Positions 50,648 to 58,952 of a stretch of DNA of 64,000 bases are shown here, piece after piece. The DNA comes from Achromobacter spanius (lineage in GTDB: Bacteria; Pseudomonadota; Gammaproteobacteria; Burkholderiales; Burkholderiaceae_B), in contig NZ_CP034689.1 of NCBI RefSeq assembly GCF_003994415.1, positions 1,736,001 through 1,800,000 of the forward strand, given 5' to 3'. The position numbers were made by a program, and so were the translations under genes. Positions within the stretch are counted from its first letter, which is position 1; each line of letters opens with the position of its first letter. The notes beneath the pieces were generated by a model. It ran no database searches. It was not told the DNA's origin and saw nothing but the letters and a program-made list of their open reading frames with translations.

Positions 50648-51637
50648 ATGTACGCTCAACTCGTCGAAACCGGCGTCAAGCAGGTCAAGACCGCGGACCA
50701 GCTTGAAGGTCCCGAACAGACGTTTCAGCGCCGCATAGACGATGGCGTGCGCATCGAGGCCAAGGACTGGATGCCCGATGCCTATCGCAAGACGCTGGTG
50801 CGCCAGATCTCGCAGCATGCGCACTCGGAAATTGTCGGCATGCTGCCCGAAGGCAACTGGATCACGCGCGCTCCGTCCCTCAAGCGCAAAGCGATTCTGC
50901 TGGCCAAGGTGCAGGACGAGGCCGGCCACGGTCTGTACCTGTACAGCGCCGCCGAGACGCTGGGCGTGTCGCGCGATGACCTCATCGACGACCTGCATGC
51001 GGGCCGCGCCAAGTACTCCAGCATCTTCAATTACCCCACGCTTAGCTGGGCCGATATCGGCATGATCGGCTGGCTGGTCGATGGCTCGGCCATCATCAAC
51101 CAGATCCCGCTGTGCCGCTGTTCATACGGCCCCTACGCGCGCGCCATGGTGCGCGTCTGTAAGGAAGAATCCTTCCACCAGCGCCAGGGGTACGACCTCT
51201 TGATGCAGATGTGCCTGCACGGCACGCCCGAGCAAAAGGCGATGGTGCAAGATTCGCTGAACCGCTGGTGGTGGCCGGCCCTGATGATGTTCGGCCCGTC
51301 CGACGCCGATTCGCCCAACAGCGCGCAATCGATGGCCTGGAAGATCAAGCTCTTCTCCAACGATGAACTGCGCCAGAAGATGGTGGACCAGACTGTGCCG
51401 CAGGCCGAATACCTGGGCCTGACCGTGCCGGATCCCGATCTCAAGTGGAACGCCGAACGCGGCCACTATGACTTCGGCGAAATCGACTGGAGCGAGTTCT
51501 ACGCCGTGCTCAAGGGCAACGGGCCGTGCAACCGCGAACGTCTGGCCGCGCGCGTCAAGGCGCACGAAGACGGTGCCTGGGTGCGCGACGCGCTGGTGGC
51601 CTACGCGGACAAGAAGGCGCAGCGCAAGGCCGCTTGA
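50648..51637 (+). CDS. paaA: Phenylacetyl-CoA epoxidase subunit PaaA (oxygenase)
   Basis: A 329-residue diiron catalytic subunit of the ring 1,2-phenylacetyl-CoA epoxidase. Two EX2H-type iron sites are visible: DEAGHGLYLYSAAETLG and CKEESFHQRQGYDLLMQM. The N-terminus is MYAQLVETGVKQVK. ATG 50648 is preceded by AAGGAG. It forms the PaaAC core and receives electrons from PaaE. It is first in the catabolic operon, followed by 138 bp before paaB. Confidence 0.97.
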   Translation: MYAQLVETGVKQVKTADQLEGPEQTFQRRIDDGVRIEAKDWMPDAYRKTLVRQISQHAHSEIVGMLPEGNWITRAPSLKRKAILLAKVQDEAGHGLYLYSAAETLGVSRDDLIDDLHAGRAKYSSIFNYPTLSWADIGMIGWLVDGSAIINQIPLCRCSYGPYARAMVRVCKEESFHQRQGYDLLMQMCLHGTPEQKAMVQDSLNRWWWPALMMFGPSDADSPNSAQSMAWKIKLFSNDELRQKMVDQTVPQAEYLGLTVPDPDLKWNAERGHYDFGEIDWSEFYAVLKGNGPCNRERLAARVKAHEDGAWVRDALVAYADKKAQRKAA

Positions 51638-51775
51638 AGCGAAGCGCTTGAACTGGCCGCAGCGTCTGCATACCTCTTCAAGCAACGCCTGCGTACCTCT
51701 TTTCCACCCCGACATCACCTCATCATTGCCGTCCGGAGCGCGCCGCGCGCGCCCGGCATTTCAAGGATATTCATC

Positions 51776-52060
51776 ATGAGCAAAGACTGGCCTTTGTGGG
51801 AAGTGTTCATCCGCAGCCAGCACGGCCTGGCCCATAAGCACGTCGGCAGCCTGCACGCCTCGGACGCCGAAATGGCGATCAACCACGCTCGCGACGTCTA
51901 CACGCGCCGCAACGAAGGCCTGAGCATCTGGGTCGTGCGCGCCTCGGATATCTCGGCCAGCAGCCCCGGCGACAAGGAACCCTTGTTCGAACCGGCCAAC
52001 AGCAAGGTCTACCGGCATCCCACGTTTTTCCCGATGCCCGACGAAATCAAGCACATGTAA
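51776..52060 (+). CDS. paaB: Phenylacetyl-CoA epoxidase subunit PaaB
   Basis: A 94-residue small subunit: LWEVFIRSQHGLAHKHVGSL and the RNEGLSIWVVRASDI stretch are characteristic. PaaB bridges the PaaAC core of the epoxidase and is needed for activity, though its exact role is not settled. AAGGAT lies before the ATG. It lies 14 bp before paaC. Confidence 0.97.
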   Translation: MSKDWPLWEVFIRSQHGLAHKHVGSLHASDAEMAINHARDVYTRRNEGLSIWVVRASDISASSPGDKEPLFEPANSKVYRHPTFFPMPDEIKHM

Positions 52061-52074
52061 GGCGGTGGGCGGAC

Positions 52075-52839
52075 ATGGACAAGACTCTGTTTGAATACCT
52101 GCTGCGCCTGGGCGATTCGTCGCTCATCCTGTCGCAGCGCCTGGGCGCGTGGACCGGCCACGGCCCCATCCTGGAAGAAGACCTGGCGCTGACCAACACC
52201 GCGCTGGACCTGCTGGGCCAGGCTCGCATGTGGCTGACGCTGGCGGGCGAAGTCGAAGGCGCCGGCCGTGACGAAGACGCGTTGGCCTATCACCGCGACG
52301 CGCATCAATTCCACAACGTGCTGCTGGTTGAACGCGCCAATGGCAACTACGCCGACACCATGGCGCGCCAGTTCCTGTTCGACGTGTGGCACTACTTCCT
52401 GTTGCAACGCCTGGAGCAGTCCGCTGACGAACGTGTCGCCGCCATCGCCGCCAAGTCCATCAAGGAAGTCACCTACCACGTGCGCCGCTCGTCGGACATG
52501 GTGGTGCGCCTGGGTGATGGCACCGACGAAAGCCACGCCAAGATGCAGGCCGCCATCGACGACGCCTGGCGCTTTACCGGCGAATTGTTCGCCGACGACG
52601 CCGTGGACCAGGACGTGGCCGCGCGCGGCATCGGCTGCGAACTTTCCGCCCTGCGCGCACCGTGGCTGGCCCACGTGCGCGAAGTGCTGGAAGAAGCCAC
52701 CTTGACCGTGCCCGACGAAACCGCCGCCAACCATCTGGCCTACCGGGGCGGCCGCCAGGGCAAGCACACCGAAGAACTGGGCTACGTGCTGGCCGAAATG
52801 CAGTACCTGCCGCGCGCCTATCCAGGAGCCTCGTGGTGA
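52075..52839 (+). CDS. paaC: Phenylacetyl-CoA epoxidase subunit PaaC
   Basis: A 254-residue ferritin-fold subunit homologous to PaaA but structural, pairing with it in the epoxidase core. LRLGDSSLILSQRLGAWTGH, TALDLLGQARMWLTLAG and VRRSSDMVVRLGDGTDESH are family blocks. Its TGA overlaps the GTG start of paaD. Confidence 0.97.
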   Translation: MDKTLFEYLLRLGDSSLILSQRLGAWTGHGPILEEDLALTNTALDLLGQARMWLTLAGEVEGAGRDEDALAYHRDAHQFHNVLLVERANGNYADTMARQFLFDVWHYFLLQRLEQSADERVAAIAAKSIKEVTYHVRRSSDMVVRLGDGTDESHAKMQAAIDDAWRFTGELFADDAVDQDVAARGIGCELSALRAPWLAHVREVLEEATLTVPDETAANHLAYRGGRQGKHTEELGYVLAEMQYLPRAYPGASW

Positions 52840-53342
52840 ACGCGCTGGCGCCCATTTCCGCCGACCAGGTCTACGCCTGGCTGCACGAGGTTCCCGATCC
52901 GGAGATCCCCGTGCTGTCCGTGGTGGACCTGGGCGTGGTGCGTGACGTGACCTGGGACGGCGACACCTGTGTCGTCGTCATCACGCCCACGTACTCTGGC
53001 TGCCCGGCCATGCGCGAGATCACCCAGGACATCCAGCAGACGCTGGCGCGCCACGGTATCGACGCAGTCCGTGTCGATACCCGCCTGGCGCCCGCCTGGA
53101 CTACCGACTGGATGAGCGAAAAGGGCCGCGAAGCCCTCAAGGGCTACGGCATCGCCGCGCCCGCCGAACGCGCCATCGATATCTCGGGCATCAGCCGCCG
53201 TGCCGCCGCGCCCGCCATCGCGTGCCCGCGCTGCGGCTCGCGCGACACGCGGATGGTCAGCAACTTCGGGTCCACGTCATGCAAGGCGCTGTATCGCTGC
53301 GTGTCTTGCCGCGAACCCTTCGATTATTTCAAGACTCACTGA
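52836..53342 (+). CDS. paaD: PaaD, phenylacetate epoxidase assembly protein
   Basis: A 168-residue protein with an N-terminal DUF59/MIP18 domain (QVYAWLHEVPDPEIPVLSVV, then TPTYSGCPAMREI) and a C-terminal zinc-ribbon-like region with CPRCGS and CVSCREPF. Its family helps iron-sulfur or diiron assembly for PaaABCE. The start is GTG 52836, because AGGAG lies 7 nt upstream and the stop of paaC is overlapped (GTGA). GTG 52833 is an alternative. Confidence 0.93.
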   Translation: MNALAPISADQVYAWLHEVPDPEIPVLSVVDLGVVRDVTWDGDTCVVVITPTYSGCPAMREITQDIQQTLARHGIDAVRVDTRLAPAWTTDWMSEKGREALKGYGIAAPAERAIDISGISRRAAAPAIACPRCGSRDTRMVSNFGSTSCKALYRCVSCREPFDYFKTH

Positions 53343-53355
53343 GAGCGGTTTCAAG

Positions 53356-54441
53356 ATGAGCAACCAATTTCATTCCTTGAAGGTGGCCTCGGTGGCGCGC
53401 AACACGCGCGACGCCGTGGTCGTCACCTTTGACCTGCCCGACACGCTGACCGACGAGTTCGCCTTCCTGCCGGGGCAGTACCTGACCCTGCGCACGCAAC
53501 TGAATGGCGAAGAGCTGCGCCGCTCGTACTCGATCTGTTCCGCCCCGCACGACAAGCTGCTGCGCGTGGCCATCAAGAAGGTCGACGAAGGCGCGTTCTC
53601 CAGTTGGGCCAACCACGAACTGCAACCGGGTCAGACGCTGGAAGTGATGGCGCCCGCCGGCAACTTCACCGTGGATTTCTTGCCCGAGAACCAGCGCCAT
53701 TACGTGGCCTTCGCGGTGGGCAGCGGCATCACGCCGGTGTTCTCGCTGGTGAAGACCGCGCTGTCGACCGAACCGCGCAGCAAGTTCACGCTGTTCTTTG
53801 GCAACCGCGCATCGTCGGCCGTGCTGTTCCGCGAAGAAATCGAAGACCTGAAGAACCTGTACATGGAGCGCTTCTCGCTGGTCTACGTCATGAGCCGCGA
53901 GACGCAAGACATTGAACTGTTCAACGGCCGCCTGGACGGCGACAAGGTCGATCAGTTGATGTCGGCCTGGATGAGCCCCGAAGACATCGATTACGCTTTT
54001 GTCTGTGGTCCGCAGACCATGACCGAAAGCGTGGTCGAGCGGCTGCAGGCCCGTGGCATTCCGAAGTCGAACATCAAGTTCGAATTGTTCGGGGCGCCCA
54101 AGGGGCCACGCGCGCTGCGCACCGGCCACGACGCCCCGCAGGCGCCGGGCAAGGGCCAGTGTGAAGTGACCGTGGTGCAGGACGGCCACAGCCGCATGTT
54201 CGTGATTGATAAGAATAAAGACAGCGTGCTGGACTCGGCGCTGGCGCAGGGAATCGAGCTACCGTATTCGTGCAAGGGCGGCGTGTGTTCCACCTGCCGC
54301 TGCAAGGTTATCGAAGGCGAAGTGGACATGGATGCCAACTTCGCCCTGGAAGACTACGAAGTGGCGCGCGGTTTCGTTTTGAGTTGCCAGAGCTTTCCGG
54401 TCAGCGACCGCCTGGTTATCGACTTCGACCAGGAAACCTGA
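53356..54441 (+). CDS. paaE: Phenylacetyl-CoA epoxidase reductase PaaE
   Basis: A 361-residue reductase. The FAD domain has LRRSYSICSAPHD. The NAD(P)H domain has FAVGSGITPVFSLVKTAL and VCGPQTMTESV. The C-terminal plant-type [2Fe-2S] ferredoxin domain has cysteines in YSCKGGVCSTCRC and a fourth in FVLSCQSFP. It moves electrons from NADPH to PaaA. It begins 13 bp after paaD, with MSNQFHSLKV. Confidence 0.97.
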   Translation: MSNQFHSLKVASVARNTRDAVVVTFDLPDTLTDEFAFLPGQYLTLRTQLNGEELRRSYSICSAPHDKLLRVAIKKVDEGAFSSWANHELQPGQTLEVMAPAGNFTVDFLPENQRHYVAFAVGSGITPVFSLVKTALSTEPRSKFTLFFGNRASSAVLFREEIEDLKNLYMERFSLVYVMSRETQDIELFNGRLDGDKVDQLMSAWMSPEDIDYAFVCGPQTMTESVVERLQARGIPKSNIKFELFGAPKGPRALRTGHDAPQAPGKGQCEVTVVQDGHSRMFVIDKNKDSVLDSALAQGIELPYSCKGGVCSTCRCKVIEGEVDMDANFALEDYEVARGFVLSCQSFPVSDRLVIDFDQET

Positions 54442-54488
54442 CGCGGCCCGAGCCAGTCAGACACCCCTAATTCATTGGAGAGACAAGC

Positions 54489-56153
54489 GTGTCCCAAAAA
54501 TTCTTCGAACGTCACCAGCCCGTGCTGGAACAATCCCTGGCGGCTGCCGCGTTGCGTGGCTACTGGAGCCCCTTCGCTGAATCGCCCAGCCCGCGCAACT
54601 ATGGCGAAACGGCCAACGACGACGGCCGCGCCGCCTTCGAAGCCCTGAAGGGCAAGCCGTTCCCGTTGAACCTGCATGATGCCGACGGCACCGTGGGCGG
54701 CGAAAAATCGCCCTATGGGTTCGACCTGGGCATTACCTACCCGCACGTTCCGGTCGACAAGCTGATCAGCGCGTCCAAGCGTGCGCTGGAAGATTGGCGC
54801 CGCGCTGGCCCGCAAGCCTGGGTGGGTGTGTCGCTGGAAATCCTGGCGCGCCTGAACAAGCTCAGTTTCGAAATTGCCTACGCCGTGCAGCACACCACCG
54901 GCCAAGGTTTCATGATGGCCTTCCAGGCCGGCGGCCCGCACGCGCAAGACCGTGGCTTTGAGGCGGTGACGTATGCGTGGCAGGAAATGTCGCGCATTCC
55001 GGGCGTGGCGATCTGGGAAAAGCCGCAAGGCAAGAATGACCCCATCCGCATGGAAAAGCAGTTCACCGTGGTGCCGCGTGGCGTGGCGCTGGTGATCGGC
55101 TGCTCGACCTTCCCCACCTGGAACGGCTACCCCGGCCTGTTCGCCAGCCTGGCCACCGGCAACACCGTCATCGTCAAGCCGCACCCGGGCGCGATCCTGC
55201 CGCTGGCCATCACCGTGAAGGTGGCGCGCGAAGTGCTGCAAGAAGCGGGCTTCGACCCCGATGTGGTCCTGCTGGCCGCGCACGAAGCGGGCGACGATAC
55301 GGCGCAGAAGCTGGCGCTGGACCCGGCCGTCAAGATCGTGGACTTCACCGGCAGCACCGCCAACGGCGACTGGCTGGAAAACAATGCCCGCCAGGCGCTG
55401 GTCTACACCGAGAAGGCCGGCGTCAACCAGGTCATCATCGATTCCACCGACGACTTGAAGGGCGTGGCGCGCAACCTGGCGTTCTCGCTGGCCTTGTACT
55501 CGGGCCAGATGTGCACGGCGCCGCAAAACATCTACGTGCCGCGCGACGGCATCAACACGCCGGAAGGCCGCGTCAGCTTTGATGACGTCGCCGCCGCCTT
55601 GGGCGTGGCGCTGGAGAAGCTGGGCGCGGATGCCGCTCGCGCAGTCGAACTGACGGGCGCCATCCAGAACGACGGCATCGTTGAACGCATCGAAAAGGCT
55701 CGCGCGCTGGGTCTGCCGGTGGTGGCGGACAGCAAGACGCTGACGCACCCGCAGTTTGAAAACGCCCGCGTTCGCACGCCGCTGCTGCTGCGCACGGAAG
55801 CGGGCAACGCGGCCATCAGCCAGGAATGGTTTGGCCCGATTGCCTTCGTGGTGGCCACGGATTCCACCGCGCACAGTGTCCAGTTGGCGCGCGACAGCGT
55901 CATTCAGCACGGCGCCTTGTCCTTGTCGGCCTACACGACCGATCCGCAAGTGGCTGACCAGGTGCAGGACGCGGCGGAAGTGTCCGGCGTGTCGCTGTCG
56001 TTGAACCTGACGGGCGCGGTGTTCGTCAACCAGACCGCGGCATTCAGCGACTTCCACGGCACCGGCGCCAACCCGGCCGCCAACGCGGCGCTGTCCGACA
56101 CGGCCTTCGTGTCGAACCGCTTCCGCGTGGTGCAAACCCGCCGTCACGTCTAA
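54489..56153 (+). CDS. paaN: PaaN aldehyde dehydrogenase of phenylacetate degradation
   Basis: A 554-residue aldehyde dehydrogenase of the PaaN group. The catalytic Cys is in LYSGQMCTAPQNIYVP and the Glu-containing VDFTGSTANGDWL precedes it. GVALVIGCSTFPTWNGYPGL binds the cofactor. Unlike PaaZ of E. coli there is no MaoC-type hydratase domain, so it can oxidise the semialdehyde released after ring opening but cannot open the oxepin ring. The start is GTG 54489 with GGAGAG upstream. It is 47 bp after paaE and 14 bp before paaG. Confidence 0.92.
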   Translation: MSQKFFERHQPVLEQSLAAAALRGYWSPFAESPSPRNYGETANDDGRAAFEALKGKPFPLNLHDADGTVGGEKSPYGFDLGITYPHVPVDKLISASKRALEDWRRAGPQAWVGVSLEILARLNKLSFEIAYAVQHTTGQGFMMAFQAGGPHAQDRGFEAVTYAWQEMSRIPGVAIWEKPQGKNDPIRMEKQFTVVPRGVALVIGCSTFPTWNGYPGLFASLATGNTVIVKPHPGAILPLAITVKVAREVLQEAGFDPDVVLLAAHEAGDDTAQKLALDPAVKIVDFTGSTANGDWLENNARQALVYTEKAGVNQVIIDSTDDLKGVARNLAFSLALYSGQMCTAPQNIYVPRDGINTPEGRVSFDDVAAALGVALEKLGADAARAVELTGAIQNDGIVERIEKARALGLPVVADSKTLTHPQFENARVRTPLLLRTEAGNAAISQEWFGPIAFVVATDSTAHSVQLARDSVIQHGALSLSAYTTDPQVADQVQDAAEVSGVSLSLNLTGAVFVNQTAAFSDFHGTGANPAANAALSDTAFVSNRFRVVQTRRHV

Positions 56154-56167
56154 GCAGGGCGACGCTT

Positions 56168-56956
56168 ATGAGCTACCAGGATATTCAATTCGACCTGTCG
56201 GGCGGCATCGCGCGCCTGACGCTGAACCGGCCCGACAAGCTGAACAGCTTCACGGCCAACATGCACGCCGAAGTGGCCGACGCGCTGACGCGTGTGGAAA
56301 CCGAAGGCGCGCGTGTGCTGGTGCTGACCGGCGCGGGCCGTGGCTTTTGCGCGGGCCAGGACTTAAGCGAGCGCAAGCCCGCCGAAGACGGCACGCCGCC
56401 CGACCTGGGTGAAACCGTCGACAAGTTCTACGCGCCGTTGGTGCGCCGCCTGAACGCCTTGCCCATGCCCGTGGTGGTGGGCGTGAACGGCGTGGCGGCC
56501 GGGGCGGGCGCCAACCTGGCGTTCGCGGGTGACATCGTCATCGCCAAGGCATCGGCCAATTTCATCCAGTCGTTCTGCCGCCTGGGCCTGATTCCCGACA
56601 CCGGCGGCACGTTCGCGCTGCCGCGCCTGGTGGGCCGCGCGCGCGCCATGGGCCTGGCCATGCTGGGCGACAAGCTCAGCGCCAAGCAGGCCGAGGAATG
56701 GGGTCTGATCTGGCAATGCGTGGCGGATGAAGAATTCGACGCCACGCTTGAGCGCTTGGCCAAACACTTCTCGACCGCGCCCACCAAGGGCCTGGCGTTC
56801 ACCAAGCAGGCCATGCAGGCCAGCCTGGGCAATGACCTGGCGACGCAATTGGATCTGGAGCGCGACATGATGCGTGAGCTGGGTCGCAGCGCAGACTACG
56901 CGGAAGGCGTTGCCGCCTTCCTGGGCAAGCGCGAACCGCAATTCAAGGGGCAATGA
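56168..56956 (+). CDS. paaG: 1,2-epoxyphenylacetyl-CoA isomerase PaaG
   Basis: A 262-residue crotonase-fold isomerase that converts ring-1,2-epoxyphenylacetyl-CoA to the oxepin-CoA and acts again on 3,4-dehydroadipyl-CoA. The CoA region LTGAGRGFCAGQDLSER, the oxyanion loop GVNGVAAGAGANLAFAGDIV and GLIPDTGGTFALPRLVG with the catalytic Asp are intact. The stop overlaps paaI. Confidence 0.95.
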   Translation: MSYQDIQFDLSGGIARLTLNRPDKLNSFTANMHAEVADALTRVETEGARVLVLTGAGRGFCAGQDLSERKPAEDGTPPDLGETVDKFYAPLVRRLNALPMPVVVGVNGVAAGAGANLAFAGDIVIAKASANFIQSFCRLGLIPDTGGTFALPRLVGRARAMGLAMLGDKLSAKQAEEWGLIWQCVADEEFDATLERLAKHFSTAPTKGLAFTKQAMQASLGNDLATQLDLERDMMRELGRSADYAEGVAAFLGKREPQFKGQ

Positions 56957-57426
56957 TGAGCGTACACGTTCCCCCCGTTGAAGCGCCAAGCGATCCGCAG
57001 GAACTTGCGCAGGCCGTAGGCACTGTGATGTACGCGGGCGACGCGGCCTCGCAGGGCCTGGACATGAAGGTCGAGGAAATGGCGCCTGGCTATGCGCGGC
57101 TGACGATGCGCGTGCGCGCCGACATGCTGAACGGCCACAAGACCTGCCACGGCGGCTTCATCTTCGCGCTGGCCGACAGCGCGTTCGCGTTCTCCTGCAA
57201 TTCCCGCAACGTCAGCACCGTGGCTTCGGGCTGCACCATCGATTACCTGGCGCCGGGTTTCGAAGGCGACCTGCTGACCGCCGTGGCGCAAGAGCGCTCG
57301 CTGGCCGGCCGCACGGGCGTGTATGACGTCACCGTCACCAACCAGGACGGCCGCAACGTCGCCCTGTTCCGTGGGCGGTCCTATCGCATCAAGGGCCAGA
57401 TCGTGGGGGTTCCCGCCGAAGGCTGA
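56953..57426 (+). CDS. paaI: Phenylacetyl-CoA pathway thioesterase PaaI
   Basis: A 157-residue hotdog-fold thioesterase thought to release CoA from dead-end pathway intermediates. The active-site segment is NGHKTCHGGFIFALADSAFA, with the conserved Asp. The C-terminal GRTGVYDVTVTNQDGRNVALFRGRSYRI strand set is typical (shown in part only: VTNQDGRNVALFRGRSYRI). The start ATGATG at 56953 overlaps the paaG stop; the second ATG (56956) is equally possible. Confidence 0.94.
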   Translation: MMSVHVPPVEAPSDPQELAQAVGTVMYAGDAASQGLDMKVEEMAPGYARLTMRVRADMLNGHKTCHGGFIFALADSAFAFSCNSRNVSTVASGCTIDYLAPGFEGDLLTAVAQERSLAGRTGVYDVTVTNQDGRNVALFRGRSYRIKGQIVGVPAEG

Positions 57427-57569
57427 GGATGACACTCCAACGCCAATAGAAACGTCGTCATCCAAGCAAAGTCAAAGCCAAGGCCAACGGCAGGGTGGCA
57501 GCAGCGCGGGACGAGAACCCCGCGTGCCATCCAGACCGGCGTAAAAAGAATTTCAGGAGAGAGATAACC

Positions 57570-58889
57570 ATGTCCAACACCATGAGCAAGCCGGGGCTGG
57601 ACCCCATCGAGCATGCCAGCGAGGATGAACTGCGCGCGCTGCAGCTTGAGCGCCTGAAGTGGTCGCTCAAGCATGCGTACGACAACGTCCCGCACTACAA
57701 GAAAGCGTTCGACGAAGCGGGTGTGCATCCCGATGACCTGAAGCAGTTGTCCGATATTTCGAAGTTTCCTTTCACGACCAAGAAGGAACTGCGCGACAAC
57801 TACCCGTTCGGCATGTTCGCGGTGCCGCGCGAACGCATTTCGCGCATCCATGCGTCCAGCGGTACCACGGGCAAGCCGACGGTGGTGGGCTACACCAAGG
57901 GCGACCTGGACAACTGGGCCAACCTGGTGGCGCGATCGATCCGAGCGGCCGGCGGCAAGCCGGGCGACACCGTGCACATCGCCTATGGCTACGGCCTCTT
58001 CACGGGCGGCCTGGGCGCGCATTACGGCGCCGAGCGCCTGGGTTGCACGGTCATCCCGATGTCGGGCGGGCAAACTGAAAAGCAGGTGCAACTGATCAAT
58101 GATTTCCGTCCGGACATCATCATGGTCACGCCCTCCTATTTCTGCAATATTCTCGAAGAACAGCGGCGCCAGGGCATTGATCCGCGTCAAAGCTCGCTGC
58201 GTATCGGCATCTTTGGCGCCGAGCCCTGGACGGGGCAGATGCGTGCCGACATCGAGGCCGAGGCCGGTATCGATGCGGTCGACATCTATGGCTTGTCGGA
58301 AGTGATGGGGCCGGGCGTGGCCAGCGAATGCGTGGAAACGAAGGACGGCCCGGTGGTCTGGGAAGACCATTTCTATGCCGAGATCATCAACCCCGACACC
58401 GGCGAGCCCGTGGCCGACGGCGAACCGGGCGAACTGGTGTTCACGTCGTTGACCAAGGAAGCGATGCCCATCATCCGCTACCGCACGCGCGACCTGACCC
58501 GTCTGTTGCCGCCCACCGCGCGCAGCATGCGCCGCATCGGCAAGATCACCGGCCGCAGCGACGACATGCTGATTGTGCGGGGCGTGAACATGTTCCCGAC
58601 GCAGGTCGAAGAACTGGTGCTGAAGATTGCGCAACTGGCGCCGCACTACCAGTTGGTGCTGTCACGCACCGGCAATATGGACGAGCTTGAGATCCTGACG
58701 GAAGTGCGCGCAGAGTTCTCGGGCCTGTCGGATGCCGAGCGCAACAACCTGGGCAAGCAATTGCAGCATGCGGTGAAGACGCACATCGGCGTCAGCGCGC
58801 GCATCCAGGTGTCGGATGCGGGCCATGTGGAACGCACGCTGACGGGCAAGGCGCGTCGTGTGATCGACAAGCGTCCGAAGGTGGTCTGA
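57570..58889 (+). CDS. paaK: Phenylacetate-CoA ligase
   Basis: A 439-residue AMP-forming ligase that activates phenylacetate with ATP and CoA, the first step of the pathway. Motifs are HASSGTTGKPTVVGYTKGD (ATP loop), YGLSEVMGPGVASE, and IRYRTRDLTRLLPP with TGRSDDMLIVRGVNMFPTQ. The C-terminal swinging domain ends GKARRVIDKRPKVV with the catalytic lysine. ATG 57570 has CAGGAGAG upstream. It lies 143 bp after paaI, a gap with no gene. It is the last gene of the cluster. Confidence 0.97.
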   Translation: MSNTMSKPGLDPIEHASEDELRALQLERLKWSLKHAYDNVPHYKKAFDEAGVHPDDLKQLSDISKFPFTTKKELRDNYPFGMFAVPRERISRIHASSGTTGKPTVVGYTKGDLDNWANLVARSIRAAGGKPGDTVHIAYGYGLFTGGLGAHYGAERLGCTVIPMSGGQTEKQVQLINDFRPDIIMVTPSYFCNILEEQRRQGIDPRQSSLRIGIFGAEPWTGQMRADIEAEAGIDAVDIYGLSEVMGPGVASECVETKDGPVVWEDHFYAEIINPDTGEPVADGEPGELVFTSLTKEAMPIIRYRTRDLTRLLPPTARSMRRIGKITGRSDDMLIVRGVNMFPTQVEELVLKIAQLAPHYQLVLSRTGNMDELEILTEVRAEFSGLSDAERNNLGKQLQHAVKTHIGVSARIQVSDAGHVERTLTGKARRVIDKRPKVV

Positions 58890-58910
58890 CAGCGACGTAT
58901 GCGGCGCAAC

Positions 58911-58938
58911 AAAAAAGCAGCCTTCGGGCTGCTTTTTT
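58911..58938. terminator. Bidirectional terminator between paaK and the MATE gene
   Basis: Stem AAAAAAGCAGCC-TTCG-GGCTGCTTTTTT (58911-58938), with T-runs for both strands. It separates the two convergent genes. Confidence 0.93.
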
Positions 58939-58952
58939 TGGTTCATCGGGCA

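Noticed and set aside
54354..56147. A 597-codon minus-strand frame opposite paaN
   Set aside because: Antisense shadow rich in Arg, Gly and His, with no motif.
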